Below, piece after piece: positions 11,001 through 20,196 of a stretch of 64,000 nt of DNA. Source of the DNA: Dipteris shenzhenensis (Eukaryota > Polypodiophyta > Polypodiopsida > Gleicheniales); the NCBI GenBank assembly GCA_047967505.1, contig CM106541.1; one strand, 5' to 3'. The notes below the pieces were generated by a model. The model ran no database searches. It had not been told where the DNA came from and worked only from the letters and a program-made list of their open reading frames with translations. Position 1 is the stretch's first letter, and every line of letters starts with the position of its first letter. The translations under genes were made by a program, and so were the position numbers.

Positions 11001-11794
11001 CTCTCTTAACTTCAATCCCGAGCAAAGAAATGCATCCAACATGGGCTCCTATAAAAGAATTCAGCGAGAAATCCAAAGGTGAAATAGAAGGCTTAAAAGC
11101 TTTTATTGCATACAAAGAGGAAATGCTCCGGAGATTTCCTGATTGGAAGCCCTCTTGGAAGGAACACACTATTGTTGTAATTAGCAAGACCTACCAATTG
11201 ATAAAGGACTTTGCAAAAATGCGAGAAGATGATATTAAGGCAGAACGGCCTTTATTTTGGCCAAATGTTGGTAATGACTTGCGTCCAACATGTGGTCTCT
11301 TTGAAAATGAGTTTGAATCGTTGCTCCCACATCCATATTGTGGACCCAAGAAGAGAGAGTTTATGCCACAAATAGACATAGATGTCCATTGTTTTGTTGC
11401 AGTTCGACCATCGGATGATGAACATGATAACGTGAAGTTTTGGGTTGCAAAAGTAGTTGACGTGAGCATGGATGACCGGGGGAGAGCTACAACATTTACA
11501 GCGGTATGGTATGAGCCAAGGGGCAGGAAGGAGAACCAAGATAACAGTACATTGTATAGTAGTTGTTTGAAAAAGGAATGGGTCCCAAACCATGAAGCAA
11601 TTTCAAGACTTTCCACAGAGACAGTCATAGTATCCTGGAAATCAAGGTCAAAGAAAACAAAGAAGCACATGGGGTATGATGTAGAAGACAAAATAAAATT
11701 ACCGCAACCAATTATTATGCACATTATAGAGTTCACAAAGATGCTCGCCCGGGAGGAAGTAGAAGGAGATAGCGCAAATGAAGAATGCCCATGA
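8033..11794 (+). CDS. DUF7869-type RNase H-like protein fused to a CACTA-associated N-terminal domain (1253 aa)
   Basis: One unbroken frame of 1253 codons. Residues about 27-108 match the pattern of the En/Spm-associated domain (Transposase_23/DUF8039 type): VVAFATIHESDP, an LG.DKV.V strand and a closing AFIAWDRD. Residues about 240-390 hold five copies of a (S/T)DVLSGIDEF-like acidic motif, two inside a near-identical 40-residue repeat. A Cys-rich stretch starts at C520-C521-x3-C525. A CxxC (C705, C708) precedes the C-terminal domain, which has the DUF7869 signature: IIVDGMDQ (D765), QADNCGRENKN (D848) and GHTHEDIDQ (E887-D890). I infer a DDE-like nuclease or transposase fold from these acidic blocks; the activity is not shown. 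Starts at 8045 or 8084 are also possible. Inverted CCAAT words lie just upstream. It ends about 110 bp from a CACTA fragment on the opposite strand. Confidence 0.8.
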   Translation: MFFIMVVTACLQRKLTKEMATKFISGMEVILCCKREVVAFATIHESDPNSICHFRRLGEDKVAVIVSRILSAHVELKHKCGDMEILGDVMPYNTSNKAFIAWDRDETYPTHVIRNTKCISLDFRVGDILQMLSFTNKYVAEGQVLGFEQVEHWTFAQMRIQKVTDDGMDDNSMSLDGPYYEVGKDLRWSMQFLKIGKTRHVVFNDKHNVYYNIKELKEYANVPSSIPSEMDDSNALNYSTDVLSEVDEFIGTEKEKYFTSDALSGVDEFMHIENLGKDVKSVISSSMDGFMDTDKVLGVKAGNYGIMEIMHDSIMSDVLSGIEEFQDYGVMKSIESASMSDVLSGIDEFEDHSGHSITTDYGVMKSIESASMSDVLSGIDEFEDHSGHSNAIVTSGSTIVSKVGMRSTKDYSVFDFDCELVNVTNGLTNVSKARMTSTKEYSVFDCQSDKIKDATSHENNVTNKSYKENYTNPNKNEQKVPKWTYRCMKRQRVQADPEKQPKRIRVMNEDVMLKAMRSTCCKHTCMRSINLHDIKGCREHVWQRKGSRRNEYLLTRLSCFLVNDKRRRSSGHQIRPLINGKSICNNAYRIITGLSHGTYWNLANKAKYGVKFNIHGNIGRPKTRASTVAATAILKDYIYENALPQPHLSEMHLPIGLTKKEVFNSIGETQRQRGHAPASFHTLYTLWKKSFGHVKIPKRQKMSKCNDCDDLKRALESATSPEQKEAYKRKREFHHGLVRHSRIKYAFWKEQAISHPNEYMCIIVDGMDQNTTTLPRFVNTPPKLQGKYFLKTHLCGVLVHGFKFFADIWIDSLHLHDSNQVVTSVMKAIHNVYAEKGRLPATLRIQADNCGRENKNVLFFAFCSMLIAHRIFNEIEVGFLLVGHTHEDIDQVFSTVSRELKHKDMETMDDLIRKCGRQVGGRKEGTICSMVERMYDWKSFILPFIQKGGDALIGHSAPHYFQFFLKDEKPVMQWQHYSLDTKWEPEEPYSLLTSIPSKEMHPTWAPIKEFSEKSKGEIEGLKAFIAYKEEMLRRFPDWKPSWKEHTIVVISKTYQLIKDFAKMREDDIKAERPLFWPNVGNDLRPTCGLFENEFESLLPHPYCGPKKREFMPQIDIDVHCFVAVRPSDDEHDNVKFWVAKVVDVSMDDRGRATTFTAVWYEPRGRKENQDNSTLYSSCLKKEWVPNHEAISRLSTETVIVSWKSRSKKTKKHMGYDVEDKIKLPQPIIMHIIEFTKMLAREEVEGDSANEECP

Positions 11795-11904
11795 TAACAC
11801 CATTCAAATATCGAGAAAGAGTGAAGGTGGTGGTGGTTGTCAGATGAGAGTGAATGAAGATGGCACCCAAGCGACAAGTGACGACAGAAAGGACATCTTC
11901 TTCA

Positions 11905-13050
11905 ATAAGGTGTGGTGATTCTTGATGATCATCATCTTCTTCCTCAATACCCTGATCTCTATCTTCCTCCCGTACAATGTCATTATGCGCATCTTCCTCT
12001 TGGCTCATATTGTGATCTTCATCTTCTTCACTAGATCCATCTGGATCAATTGGATCCGGCATTGGTAGTGGCATCTCCATATCCACATCTCTATCTTCAA
12101 AAATTTGTTTACTTCATGGTGCAACTTGGATCACATACCACCATCTTGGATCTGAACGATCCAGATGAAAAACCACCTATATTGAAGATGGGTGCCAAAT
12201 GCCATCAATTATATATATGAAATTATGCTTAAGTACATGTATCAATGGATCATTAAAAATGAAATCTTCGATTAATTAAATCATTAGTATGCACCTACTC
12301 ACAGTGCTCAGGAAGAACAAAAGTATCACTTTCATCGGTCCAAAGTTTGTGGAGTCTATTGCAAAGAAACCGTTACTGTCTTTTCTCACTGTCGCATGGG
12401 GACCGTTGTAAATAGCTCTAAACCATTTTACATCAAGAATGAAAATACTAAATCGTATGAAATCAATTTCATAGATTTCGCGTATCGTTCCACAATAATC
12501 CAACTGTGATGAGAGAAGATTGATATCCGAAGCACTTGCTCGGCTATCTTGTGTGAAGTTAGCCATGACTCCACAATCATAGATGACTCTCTTTGAATCG
12601 ATGCGTTCCACGCAAAAAAGTCGTCCACATGACCATAATGCACTGTACTTCTTGTACTGTAAAAGAGCATCATTAAAACAATGAAGATGCATCTATTTTA
12701 TAGCATATATTGCCACAAATAATTACTTAATTACGTCAAGAGGTAAGAAACTTCCATGCATCATACATCCAGATGATAACTCTCACTCGCACTCATTTAT
12801 TGTCTCTCCATCACATTCGGCTTTAGGTAGAGCTAGTTGTAGCCAATCAAGTGACATGTGAGTGGGGAGAAGGGAGAGATCTCGTGGATATGGTTGTGAT
12901 CGCCTATACATCACTCTGAATCTCATCCTTGCATTTATTCTTTTTGCTTTGGCTGCTTCATATCTCTCAATTCACTTCTGCATCTCCTTGCTATTGAGGA
13001 TACAAAACTTATTGAATTTCTTCATTTGCTCTTCGCTCATCTTTCTTTCA
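11905..13050 (-). pseudogene. Second, partial copy of the CACTA transposase C-terminal region
   Basis: This stretch is a diverged duplicate of 13604-14763. It contains the DUF4216-like segment (minus frame 12692-12276, with LDYCGTIREIYEIDF) and the acidic tail MDMEMPLPMPDPIDPD (minus, from 12086). Homology breaks at about 13050, where CACTACTGCAC begins, and at about 11905, inside the tail. It is therefore a 1.15-kb fragment, best read as the remains of a neighbouring CACTA element or a tandem duplication of the element's end. Frames are interrupted and no functional product is expected. Confidence 0.75.
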
Positions 13051-13157
13051 CTACTGCACATCACTACTGCACACGGATCCTATTGCGATGCTTAAGTATC
13101 AACGTTTAGCGTGCACGGGGTGCTAATCATCAATATTGGAAGTGGGGTTCGTTAAGG

Positions 13158-13285
13158 GTCGCTACATAGCAACTTTAGTCAAATGTTGCTATATAGCGAT
13201 GTTTGCCCAAAGTCGCTATATAGCGAATTTTATCATATTGGTAATGCTCGTTATATAGTGACACTGAGACAGTTTTCTATAGCAA
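13158..13285. repeat. CACTA subterminal repeats, left side
   Basis: Four to five copies of a 14-16-bp palindromic word, best preserved as GTCGCTATATAGCGAA at 13212-13227, with variants near 13159, 13184, 13247 and 13273. They are probable binding sites for the element-encoded Tnp1-like protein, by analogy with En/Spm. Confidence 0.8.
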
Positions 13286-13458
13286 TGTTTTAGAGAGAGT
13301 TTTTTTTCCCATACCGACCTTAAAAGATAGTTTTTCCCAATGACAAATTTATTTTTTTTTCATACATGTTTGATCTTTTGAGAGAACAAAAGTACCAGAG
13401 CATGTACATCAAGCCTTTGAAGCTCATATATTCATTTCCAAGTTTGAGATGAAAAAAA

Positions 13459-13884
13459 TCAATGAAGAGCATTTACATCAACGGTTTCATCCTGAGCCAA
13501 GTCTAACACACCAAACAAGTCTATCTCTAACTCTATATCGAGTTGATCTCCTATATCATCATCGTACTCTAGCATCGTACATTCACCTAAGAGTACTTGA
13601 TCATCTTCTTTAATAAAGTGTGGTAATTCTTGATGATCGTCGTCTTCTTCCTTAATATCGTGATCTCCATCTTCCTCCCATACGATGTCATTATGCGCAT
13701 CTTCCTCTTGGCTCATATTGTGAACTTCATCTTCTTCACTAGAATCATCTGGATCAATTGGATCTGGCATTGGTAGTGGCATCTCCATATCCACATCTCT
13801 ATCTTCAAAATTTTGCTTACTTCGTGGTGCAACTTGGATCATGTACCACCATCTTGGATCAAAACGATCTGGATGAAAAACCAC
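13459..13884 (-). pseudogene. CACTA transposase, acidic C-terminal tail exon
   Basis: The 141-codon minus frame begins DPRWWYMIQVAPRS, matching the tryptophan-rich motif that follows DUF4216 in CACTA proteins. It continues as a strongly acidic tail with a MEMPLPMPDPIDPD segment. The duplicate at 11733-12086 shares this tail. No catalytic function is expected for this part. Confidence 0.6.
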
Positions 13885-13960
13885 CTACATTGAAGATGGG
13901 TGCCAAATGCCATCAATTATATATATGAAATTATGCTTAAGTACATGTTTCAATGGATCT

Positions 13961-14401
13961 TTAAAAACAAAAGCTTTGATTAATTAGATCATTTGTATGC
14001 ACCTGCTCACAGTGCTCGAGAAGAACCAAAGTATCACTTTCATTAGTCCAAAGTTTGGTGGAGTATATTGCAAAGAAACCGCTACTGTCTTTTCTCACTG
14101 TCGCATGGGAACCATTGTGAATAGTTCTAAACCATTTTACATCCAGAATGAAAATACTAAATCCTCTGAAATCAACTTCATAGATTTCGCGTATGGTTCC
14201 ACAATAATCCAACTGTGAGGAGAAAAGATTGGTATCCAAACCACTTGCTCGGCTATCTTGTGTGACGTTAGCCATGACTCCACAATCATACGTGACTCTC
14301 TTTGAATCGATGCATTCCACATGAAAATGTCGTCCATATGACCATAATGCACTGTACTTTTTGTATTGTAAAAGTGCATCATTAAAACAATGAAGATGCA
14401 T
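13961..14401 (-). pseudogene. CACTA transposase, DUF4216-like exon
   Basis: The minus frame contains LDYCGTIREIYEVDF, then FSIFILDVKWF and LLEHCEQV, the typical blocks of DUF4216 (aromatic-Gly-Val/Ile...EIxEL, hydrophobic strand, FKCDWF, and S/E-x-xEQV). The same exon occurs in the fragment at 12276-12692. Intron-like sequence separates it from the tail at 13884. Confidence 0.7.
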
Positions 14402-14643
14402 CTATTTTATAGCGTATATTAACACAAATAATTACTTAATTACGTCAAGAGGAAAGAAAGTTACATGCATCATACATCCAGACGATAACTCTCGCTCGCG
14501 CTCGTTTATTATCTCTCCATCGCATTCGGCTTTACGTAGAGCCAATTGTAGCCAATCAAGTGACATGTGAGTGGGGAGAAGAGCCAGATCCCATGGATAT
14601 GGTTGCGATCACCTGTACATTACTATAAATCTCATCCTTGCAT

Positions 14644-15105
14644 TTATGATTTCTGCTTTGGCCACTTCATATCTCTCAATCCACTTCTGCATCTCCTTGC
14701 TATATTGAGGATACAAAACTTATTGAATTTCTCCATGTTCTCTTTGCTCATCGTTCTTTCAATCCCTTTTCCTTGGGGAACCTTGCCAACAATGTGATCA
14801 TCATCCTTGTTATGCCAAGCTTGCAAGATATCGAGATCCGTGGATGCAAGAAACTCCGTGATATATACTAATGACTCTTGCACAATCCATCCCTCTACCA
14901 TGCTTGCTTCTGCTCTTACTCTTTGTCTTACAAATCCCTTCAAAGTTTTCATAAACCATTCAGGAAAAAACATCCACCGACTATGAACGGTACCTGCAAT
15001 GGCCACCTCATCAACTATGTGCACAAGCAAGTGCACTTGAGTTGACATAATGCTCGAGGGAAAGTGCTTCTCAAGCAAGCATATGGCTTCGAAGGATTCC
15101 ACCAT
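14644..15105 (-). pseudogene. CACTA transposase, DUF4218 segment
   Basis: The minus frame reads STQVHLLVHIVDEVAIAGTV, then RWMFFPEWFMKTLKGFVR and a RVRAEASMVEGWIVQES block. These are the conserved parts of DUF4218, which follows the Tnp2 core in plant CACTA transposases. The frame is open here, while upstream and downstream parts are separated by introns or decay. Confidence 0.75.
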
Positions 15106-15545
15106 AGCCTTCTCGATGCTCGATATGGAGATCTCTTTTTGAGATATCCACCTATTTCACATGCCCATGTAAGATACATTCATAATCAATCTATAGATTA
15201 TTCAGCTTAAATTGAAGAAAATGCAATCAATGCGATTTGATAGTAAGCATACCTCACAATACCATTGATCTTGAATATAGTATTTCTAACATCTTCTTGT
15301 AAGCACCCTTTTATTGTAATTGGGAAAATGAACTATCAAAGCAACAAAGAAGTCATGTCAACAATATAACATAATCATAATTACACTAACACATGACGAT
15401 TATCGGTACACTAATCCTACAACTTAGAATACCTGTAAGACCTTGTGCCAATTATGGGACTTGAGCCCACTAAGCTTATTGTCCTTTGAAAATGCTCCTT
15501 TCAAGCAATGCATGTACCCTGTGGGTGTTTGAAAAGAGGCAATGT

Positions 15546-16893
15546 CTACCTTGACCACTGCCTCCTCGTAGAGAGGATCCATGTTGCTTTTGGGAGGATA
15601 ACTTTTCTTGAAGCATGCACTTGGGGCCACAAACGAGACATCCTATTCATAGCATGCAAGTCTTCTCGCACTCCTCTCGAGTCTTTGGAACCAACCAAGT
15701 GTGCCCAAATAGTAGCCCCCACATTCTTGAAGATATGCATGGGATCCAAGAGATGATTGATTTGTAACTGACCAAAATAAGGAAGTTCGTGAAAGATCAA
15801 TAGCCTCTTCATACCAAGAGGAGGTTCCTCTCCATTTGCCCTCCAAGCCTGAATCCAATCACTTGCCTTCAAATATGGTGGTGGTGGATCAAGCTGACCT
15901 CCACATGCGAGATGGGCCAGCGGAAGGTATCAAGCATAACCCTCATAAACATTTTTTCTCATATGTTTGGAGTATCGTGCAAGCGATTTCAAACCCGGTC
16001 CACAAATAGGACAAGCATGGTACCCACTTGTAACAAGTCCTGCACGCGTGCATGAATGTATTAGTATAAGACATGCATGCAAAAGAGAGTCATACAAGCA
16101 TAATCCTATATTATACATGTAAAGACACAACCACGTACCTGTGCACTCTCCATATCTTGGGTAGTCATGTATGGTCCACATCAAGATACCCCTGACCAAA
16201 ATATCATTGGTATGTCTAGGAGCTCTGGAAATATCAAAGACCCGCACTCCTCTCCATAAGATCTGTAACTCCTCTATCAAAGGCGCCATGTACACGTCCA
16301 TATTTTTGGCCTTGTACTTCCCTGGCACAAGAAGTGCAAGCATGAGGTGTCCCTTCTTTATTGTCAGCCATGGTGGGATATTGTAATTCACCAAGACTAT
16401 GGGCCATGTCAACCAAGATATCGAGCGTAACACAAAAGTCCTGATTCACGCCATCCATGGCGAGCCCAAGATGTCAGTTGCATGGCTCCCTTGCAAAGTA
16501 TGGCCATTGATTGTCTATGTGCTTCCAAGTTGCACAATGTGCAGGAATCCTCAATGTGTCATCAGTGGACTGATGAGATGCATGCCATGTCATCAACTCC
16601 ACTATGGATTTACATCGAAACATGTGCTATATTCTTGCAATGATGGAAAAGTGTCTCAAGAACTTTATCGGTATTTGCTCACCCTACAAGTCATCTCTAT
16701 ATCATTGTTCCCCACACTTCGGACAACTAGCCAAATCTCCATGCTCATGACGAAAGAGAATACAGTCATTACAGCAAGCATGGATGGTATCATAATCCAT
16801 ACCCACCATTGTTAGCATCTTCTTCGCTTCATCTCTTAATGTGGGCATGGTATTTGGTGTAGGCATATTCTGGACCAACCTATCATAATTCAA
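15546..16893 (-). pseudogene. CACTA transposase, Tnp2 core (exons, decayed)
   Basis: Three minus segments cover the Tnp2 domain. 16893-16702 holds the zinc-ribbon start, MDYDTIHACCNDCILFRHE followed by CPKCGEQ. 16433-15930 holds LLVPGKYKAKNMDVYMAPLI, ILWRGVRVFD and YHACPICGPGLKSLARYSKH. 15872-15546 holds LLDPMHIFKNVGATIWAHLV and EDLHAMN, the usual end of the core. Order and spacing fit a Tnp2 transposase cut by introns; frame changes and missing stretches between the segments suggest it is inactive. The protein would have cut the element out at its terminal and subterminal repeats. Confidence 0.75.
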
Positions 16894-17054
16894 ACATACA
16901 TAGGCTTCAAATAATGATGATTCGGTACACTAATCCTACAGCTTCAAATCCCTGTAAGATATTGAGCAAGCTTAGAATCTTACAACCCTATAAGATATTT
17001 ATAGACTTTTGCATTCTTTGAATTAGAGTGGCAAAAGTCTGTATCTGTTTTCTC

Positions 17055-17200
17055 AATAGTAGGCTATTCACGTGGGAGGAAAGAGAGGAGAAAAGAGAGG
17101 AAAAGAGAGGAGATAAGAGAGAAAAAGAGAGGAGATAAGAGAGAAAAAGAGAGAAAGTGAAAAGAGAAAAAGTGGGGATAAAAGAGAGAAAAAGTGGGGA
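17055..17200. repeat. Purine-rich (GAGAGGAAAA)n stretch inside the CACTA element
   Basis: Simple GA-rich sequence on the plus strand within what should be a transposase intron. It resembles the polypurine tract at 51.7-52.5 kb in composition only. Confidence 0.7.
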
Positions 17201-17281
17201 TACAAAGGCTTCGAATAATGATGATTCTCAAACATACATACATGATTCTCAAAACAAACAATATCCAAATAATGAGTCAAA

Positions 17282-17827
17282 TTAATGCGTATCCGACCAC
17301 CCATACTTTGCTTGCAAATTCAAGATTGAGAGACAAGCCCGTATTTTAGACATCCTAGCACCCTCGTACAACTGTGTTGATTGCAATACCCTCATCATCA
17401 TCTGGGAGACTATAGTCTTGCTCAAAGTGTTAAGGTATATGCGCACCCTCGTCACCCTCCTCATCCTGTTTCAAGATTTCGTGTAAATATAAGATCTTGT
17501 CTCAAGGTTTCGTGTCATAATGGTATCCAATATTAACCACGAACTCAAATAGCATTGACTTACCGATAATCCATCACCATGTGCAACACCAATGGTGGGT
17601 ACTGGTTTGGGCTCCTCCCTATACATCCGCTACTGGCACATGAGAATACGACGTTGATGTCGTACTTCTCGCTTGCAATGAGTGCAATGACAATACAACC
17701 TCTCCGAAAGCCACTCTATGCTCCCGGGCATTGGCGGATCATCTGCGAGCTTCCACTTGTCCCTTCCATCTATACACTTCCAAAATCACAACATGAGTTG
17801 CAAGGAAATCTATTAAGATCCAAATAA
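17282..17827 (-). pseudogene. CACTA transposase, N-terminal (transposase-associated) segment with a stop
   Basis: On the minus strand from about 17760 the frame reads DKWKLADDPPMPGSIEWL, then LYCHCTHCKREV, a Cys-His cluster in the place of the CPC..C motif of transposase-associated domains. It is broken by a TAG soon after (QRRILMCQ, stop). The downstream segment 17464-17282 has LYEGARMSKIRACLSILN and KYGWSDTH, the Tnp2 N-terminal block. A splice donor-like GTAAG follows GDGLS. Inactive copy. Confidence 0.55.
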
Positions 17828-17878
17828 TGGCCACCCATGAGCTTCTTTTCTCTTTTTTAACAATAAGTGCCCTGAATC

Positions 17879-17981
17879 ATCGCTATATAGTGACTTTTTG
17901 CTCTGTTCTGTCGCTATATAGCGACGCTTTTGGATATAAGCATCGCTATATAGTGATTGACCAGTGTCACTATATAGCGAC
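17879..17981. repeat. CACTA subterminal repeats, right side
   Basis: Four copies of the same word as on the left: 17879-17894, 17910-17925 (perfect GTCGCTATATAGCGAC), 17942-17957 and 17966-17981, at 24-32-bp spacing. Confidence 0.85.
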
Positions 17982-18039
17982 GCTAGGGGCTTAAACTCGA
18001 AACCCGGTGTGATGCTTTCTTTAGCATCTCTATTGCGAG

Positions 18040-18190
18040 AAAAGCAAAAATCTCTTCTCCCACCTTATATTCGACGACCTCGCTTTCCTCCTCTCTATTC
18101 TCCACTCCTCACCACAACTCAACCCCTCTCCTAACACTTGTGCTCCCTCTTTGCTTGTGTGAAAAGAAGTTTTTCAAGAAGGTGAGTCTC
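18040..18190 (+). promoter_or_regulatory. Probable leader exon with strong splice donor
   Basis: A CT-rich leader (CACTCCTCACCACAACTC...) ends in CAAGAAG followed by GTGAGTCTC, a near-consensus 5' splice site. A weak TATA-like CTTATATT lies near 18064. The matching acceptor would be the conserved TTTGTAGGC near 18390. Confidence 0.4.
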
Positions 18191-18591
18191 TTTAAGTAAT
18201 GTAGGTTCATTTTTTGTGAGATTTCATTATGTAACTATTGAAGCATGTTTCTCCTTGTATTGATAAGGCTATGTGCTAGTTTTCATTCTTGATTTTCAAG
18301 GGTTAAAGACCAAAAACGAGATTTTGTGAAAGAAAGAGGACTCACCTCTTCTCTTTTTGGTATTCCTCTTCCTCCTCTTTCTCCTTGTTTGTAGGCTTAT
18401 GCTTGTCTCCTCAATCCAATCCCTTTGAGAAGTTGCTTCTCTAAAGTCCTCCTTCCTCTAACTAGTTATTTGAAAAATGGTATGTTTCCTCTCTTTTGTA
18501 GGGCCAATCCACAAAACACCAAGCGGGACTATTCCAAGTAAGAAAGTCCTTCCTCTTTTTTCCTTTTGTTATTTTTGTTATTTGCATTGGC

Positions 18592-18609
18592 CAGCTAGCG
18601 CGCTAGCTG
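18592..18609. repeat. 18-bp perfect palindrome
   Basis: CAGCTAGCGCGCTAGCTG, a GC-centred palindrome between the leader and the pyrimidine tract of the element. Confidence 0.9.
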
Positions 18610-18639
18610 CAGTGATGGGCATAGGAACCCTCTCTTCCC

Positions 18640-19680
18640 CTCTCTTCCCTTATTCCCTCTTCTTTCCCTCTCTTCCTTCTCTTCTTTTTCTATCTTCTTT
18701 ATCCCCTCTTCCTCCTTTCCTTATCTTCTTTTTCCCCTCTTTCAATCTCTTTTCCCCTCTTCCTTCTGTTATGTTTATGCTCTTTTTCCCTCTTCTTTTT
18801 TCCCTCTTTCATCCCCTCTTCCTTCTCTTATGTGTATGCTCTTTTTCCCTCTTCTTTTTCGCCTCTTTCAATCTCTTTTCCTCTTTTCCCCTCTCTTTTC
18901 CCTCTCCCAATCTCTTTTCATAAGCATATGTATTTGCCTATGCTTATGCATGAGCATATGCTCATATGCTCATGCATAAGCACAAGCTTATGCTTTCTCT
19001 CTTTTTCTTTTATGCACATATGCTCATGCATAAGCATAAGCATATCCTTTCCTTCCTTTTCTCTTATGCTTATGCTCTTTTTCCCTCTTCCTTCTCTTAT
19101 GCTTATGCTTATGCATGAGCATATGTCTCCTTCTTCTCTTTTGCTCTTTGCCTCTCTCTTTCTCTCCCTCTTTTCCCTCTTTCGATCTCTTTTCATAAGC
19201 ATATGTATTTGCCTATGCTTAAGTTTTCTCTCTTTTTCTTTTATGCTCATATGCTCATGCATAAGCATAAGCATATGCTTTCTTTCCGTATCTCTTATGC
19301 TTATGCTCTTTTTCCATCTTCCTTCTCTTATGCTTATGCTTATGCATGAGCATATGTCTCCTTCTCTTATGCCTATGCCTATGCCTCTGCATGTCCTTCT
19401 CCTTCTCCTTCTCCTTCTCCTTTCTTTCTCTTCTTTTTTCCTCTCTTTTTCTCTTCTTTTCATAAGCATATGCCTATGCATGTCCTTCTCCTTCTCCTTC
19501 ACCCTTCTTTCTCTTCTTTTTTCCTCTCTTTTTCTCTTCTTTTCATAAGCATATGCCTCTGCCTATGCTTATGCAAGTATGCATGAGCATATGCTCATAT
19601 GCTTATGCATAAGCATAAGCATATGCTTTCTCAATGTATTCTCTTATACTTTCTCAATGTGTTCTCTTGTTTTTTTTTTT
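18640..19680. repeat. Pyrimidine tract with ATGCTT/AAGCAT palindromic words, 275-bp unit
   Basis: TCTTTTCCCTCT-type sequence is interspersed with words built from ATGCTT, AAGCAT and GCATATG, including perfect palindromes such as ATGAGCATATGCTCAT and ATGCTTATGCATAAGCAT. A 275-bp unit starting TCTCTTTTCATAAGCATATG repeats at 18911 and 19186, with shorter pieces after 19450. Frames over it give only LMLMHEHM-like strings and are not genes. Confidence 0.85.
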
Positions 19681-19705
19681 TTTCGTGTTTGTGTCTACAT
19701 TAGAC

Positions 19706-19924
19706 ATGGGATCACGTCGCATGTCCGACGAGTATGGAAACCACCGTAGGAGGAGACATCATGATCTCTATTCTCCAAAGGACTTTGATTCCCCTCAGGC
19801 GACACCTCAGGGGCCTACCCCTGCGACGACTCCTCTCGGACGTAGCACTGTGACTACTCCTCAGAGAACTCCTTTGCTAGTAGCCCATGGCTTTGTTGGG
19901 AGTCCCGACAAGTTTGTGGCGTAA
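19706..19924 (+). pseudogene. Unrecognised element protein, 5' part (shared with inverted copy)
   Basis: The frame starts MGSRRMSDEYGNHRRRRHHD, runs through a Pro/Thr-rich linker (PQGPTPATTP) and ends with HGFVGSPDKFVA and a TAA. Directly after the TAA the same frame continues MTDEEAARFFSLLS, then a TAG. The inverted copy has HGFVRSPSEFVDP and SDAEAARFFSLLSQRT, so the TAG stands where the other copy has CAG. The N-terminus is basic and disordered-looking, followed by a conserved FF-SLLS helix. No known family recognised. The decay is by point stops; copy 2 has a one-base shift before SDAEA instead. Confidence 0.5.
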
Positions 19925-20196
19925 ATGACCGATGAGGAGGCTGCGAGATTCTTCTCTCTGCTATCCTAGAGGACCTCAGTAATTCCCTCTCCTACACTGA
20001 CGGCTGGACCTACTGCCCAGCCATCCCCTCGTGCCACTTCAACTGAGGGGTCATCACCTCGGCGTGCCCATCGTAAGGAAGCAAGAGTAGGAGGGGTTGC
20101 TTATGTTGTGCTGACTCGGGAGATGTAGACGAGTTAGCACGCACAAATTCCTACAGGTCTCTACTTGGTCCCGAGACCCAGTACTAGTCAGGTCCC

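Larger units (their letters stand above)
13062..18000 (-). mobile_element. Decayed CACTA (En/Spm) DNA transposon
   Basis: The minus strand carries, in order, a transposase-associated segment, the Tnp2 transposase core, DUF4218, DUF4216 and an acidic tail, the standard CACTA gene order. Both flanks carry palindromic subterminal repeats of TCGCTATATAGCGA type (13158-13285 and 17879-17981), as expected of CACTA ends. CACTACTGCAC occurs at 13062 (and 13049) and is the best candidate for the left terminus. I could not find a matching TAGTG terminus near 18000, so the right boundary is approximate; short GATGCTTAAG/GATGCTAAAG similarity near 13089 and 18025 is suggestive only. Confidence 0.75.

Noticed and set aside
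14567-16815. Plus-strand frames of 71-138 codons across the CACTA element
   Set aside because: Shadows of the minus-strand transposase exons; no domain on the plus strand.
18832-19548. 238-codon frame with LMLMHEHMS repeats
   Set aside because: Arises from ATGCTT/AAGCAT simple words in a pyrimidine tract; the minus strand is open too.
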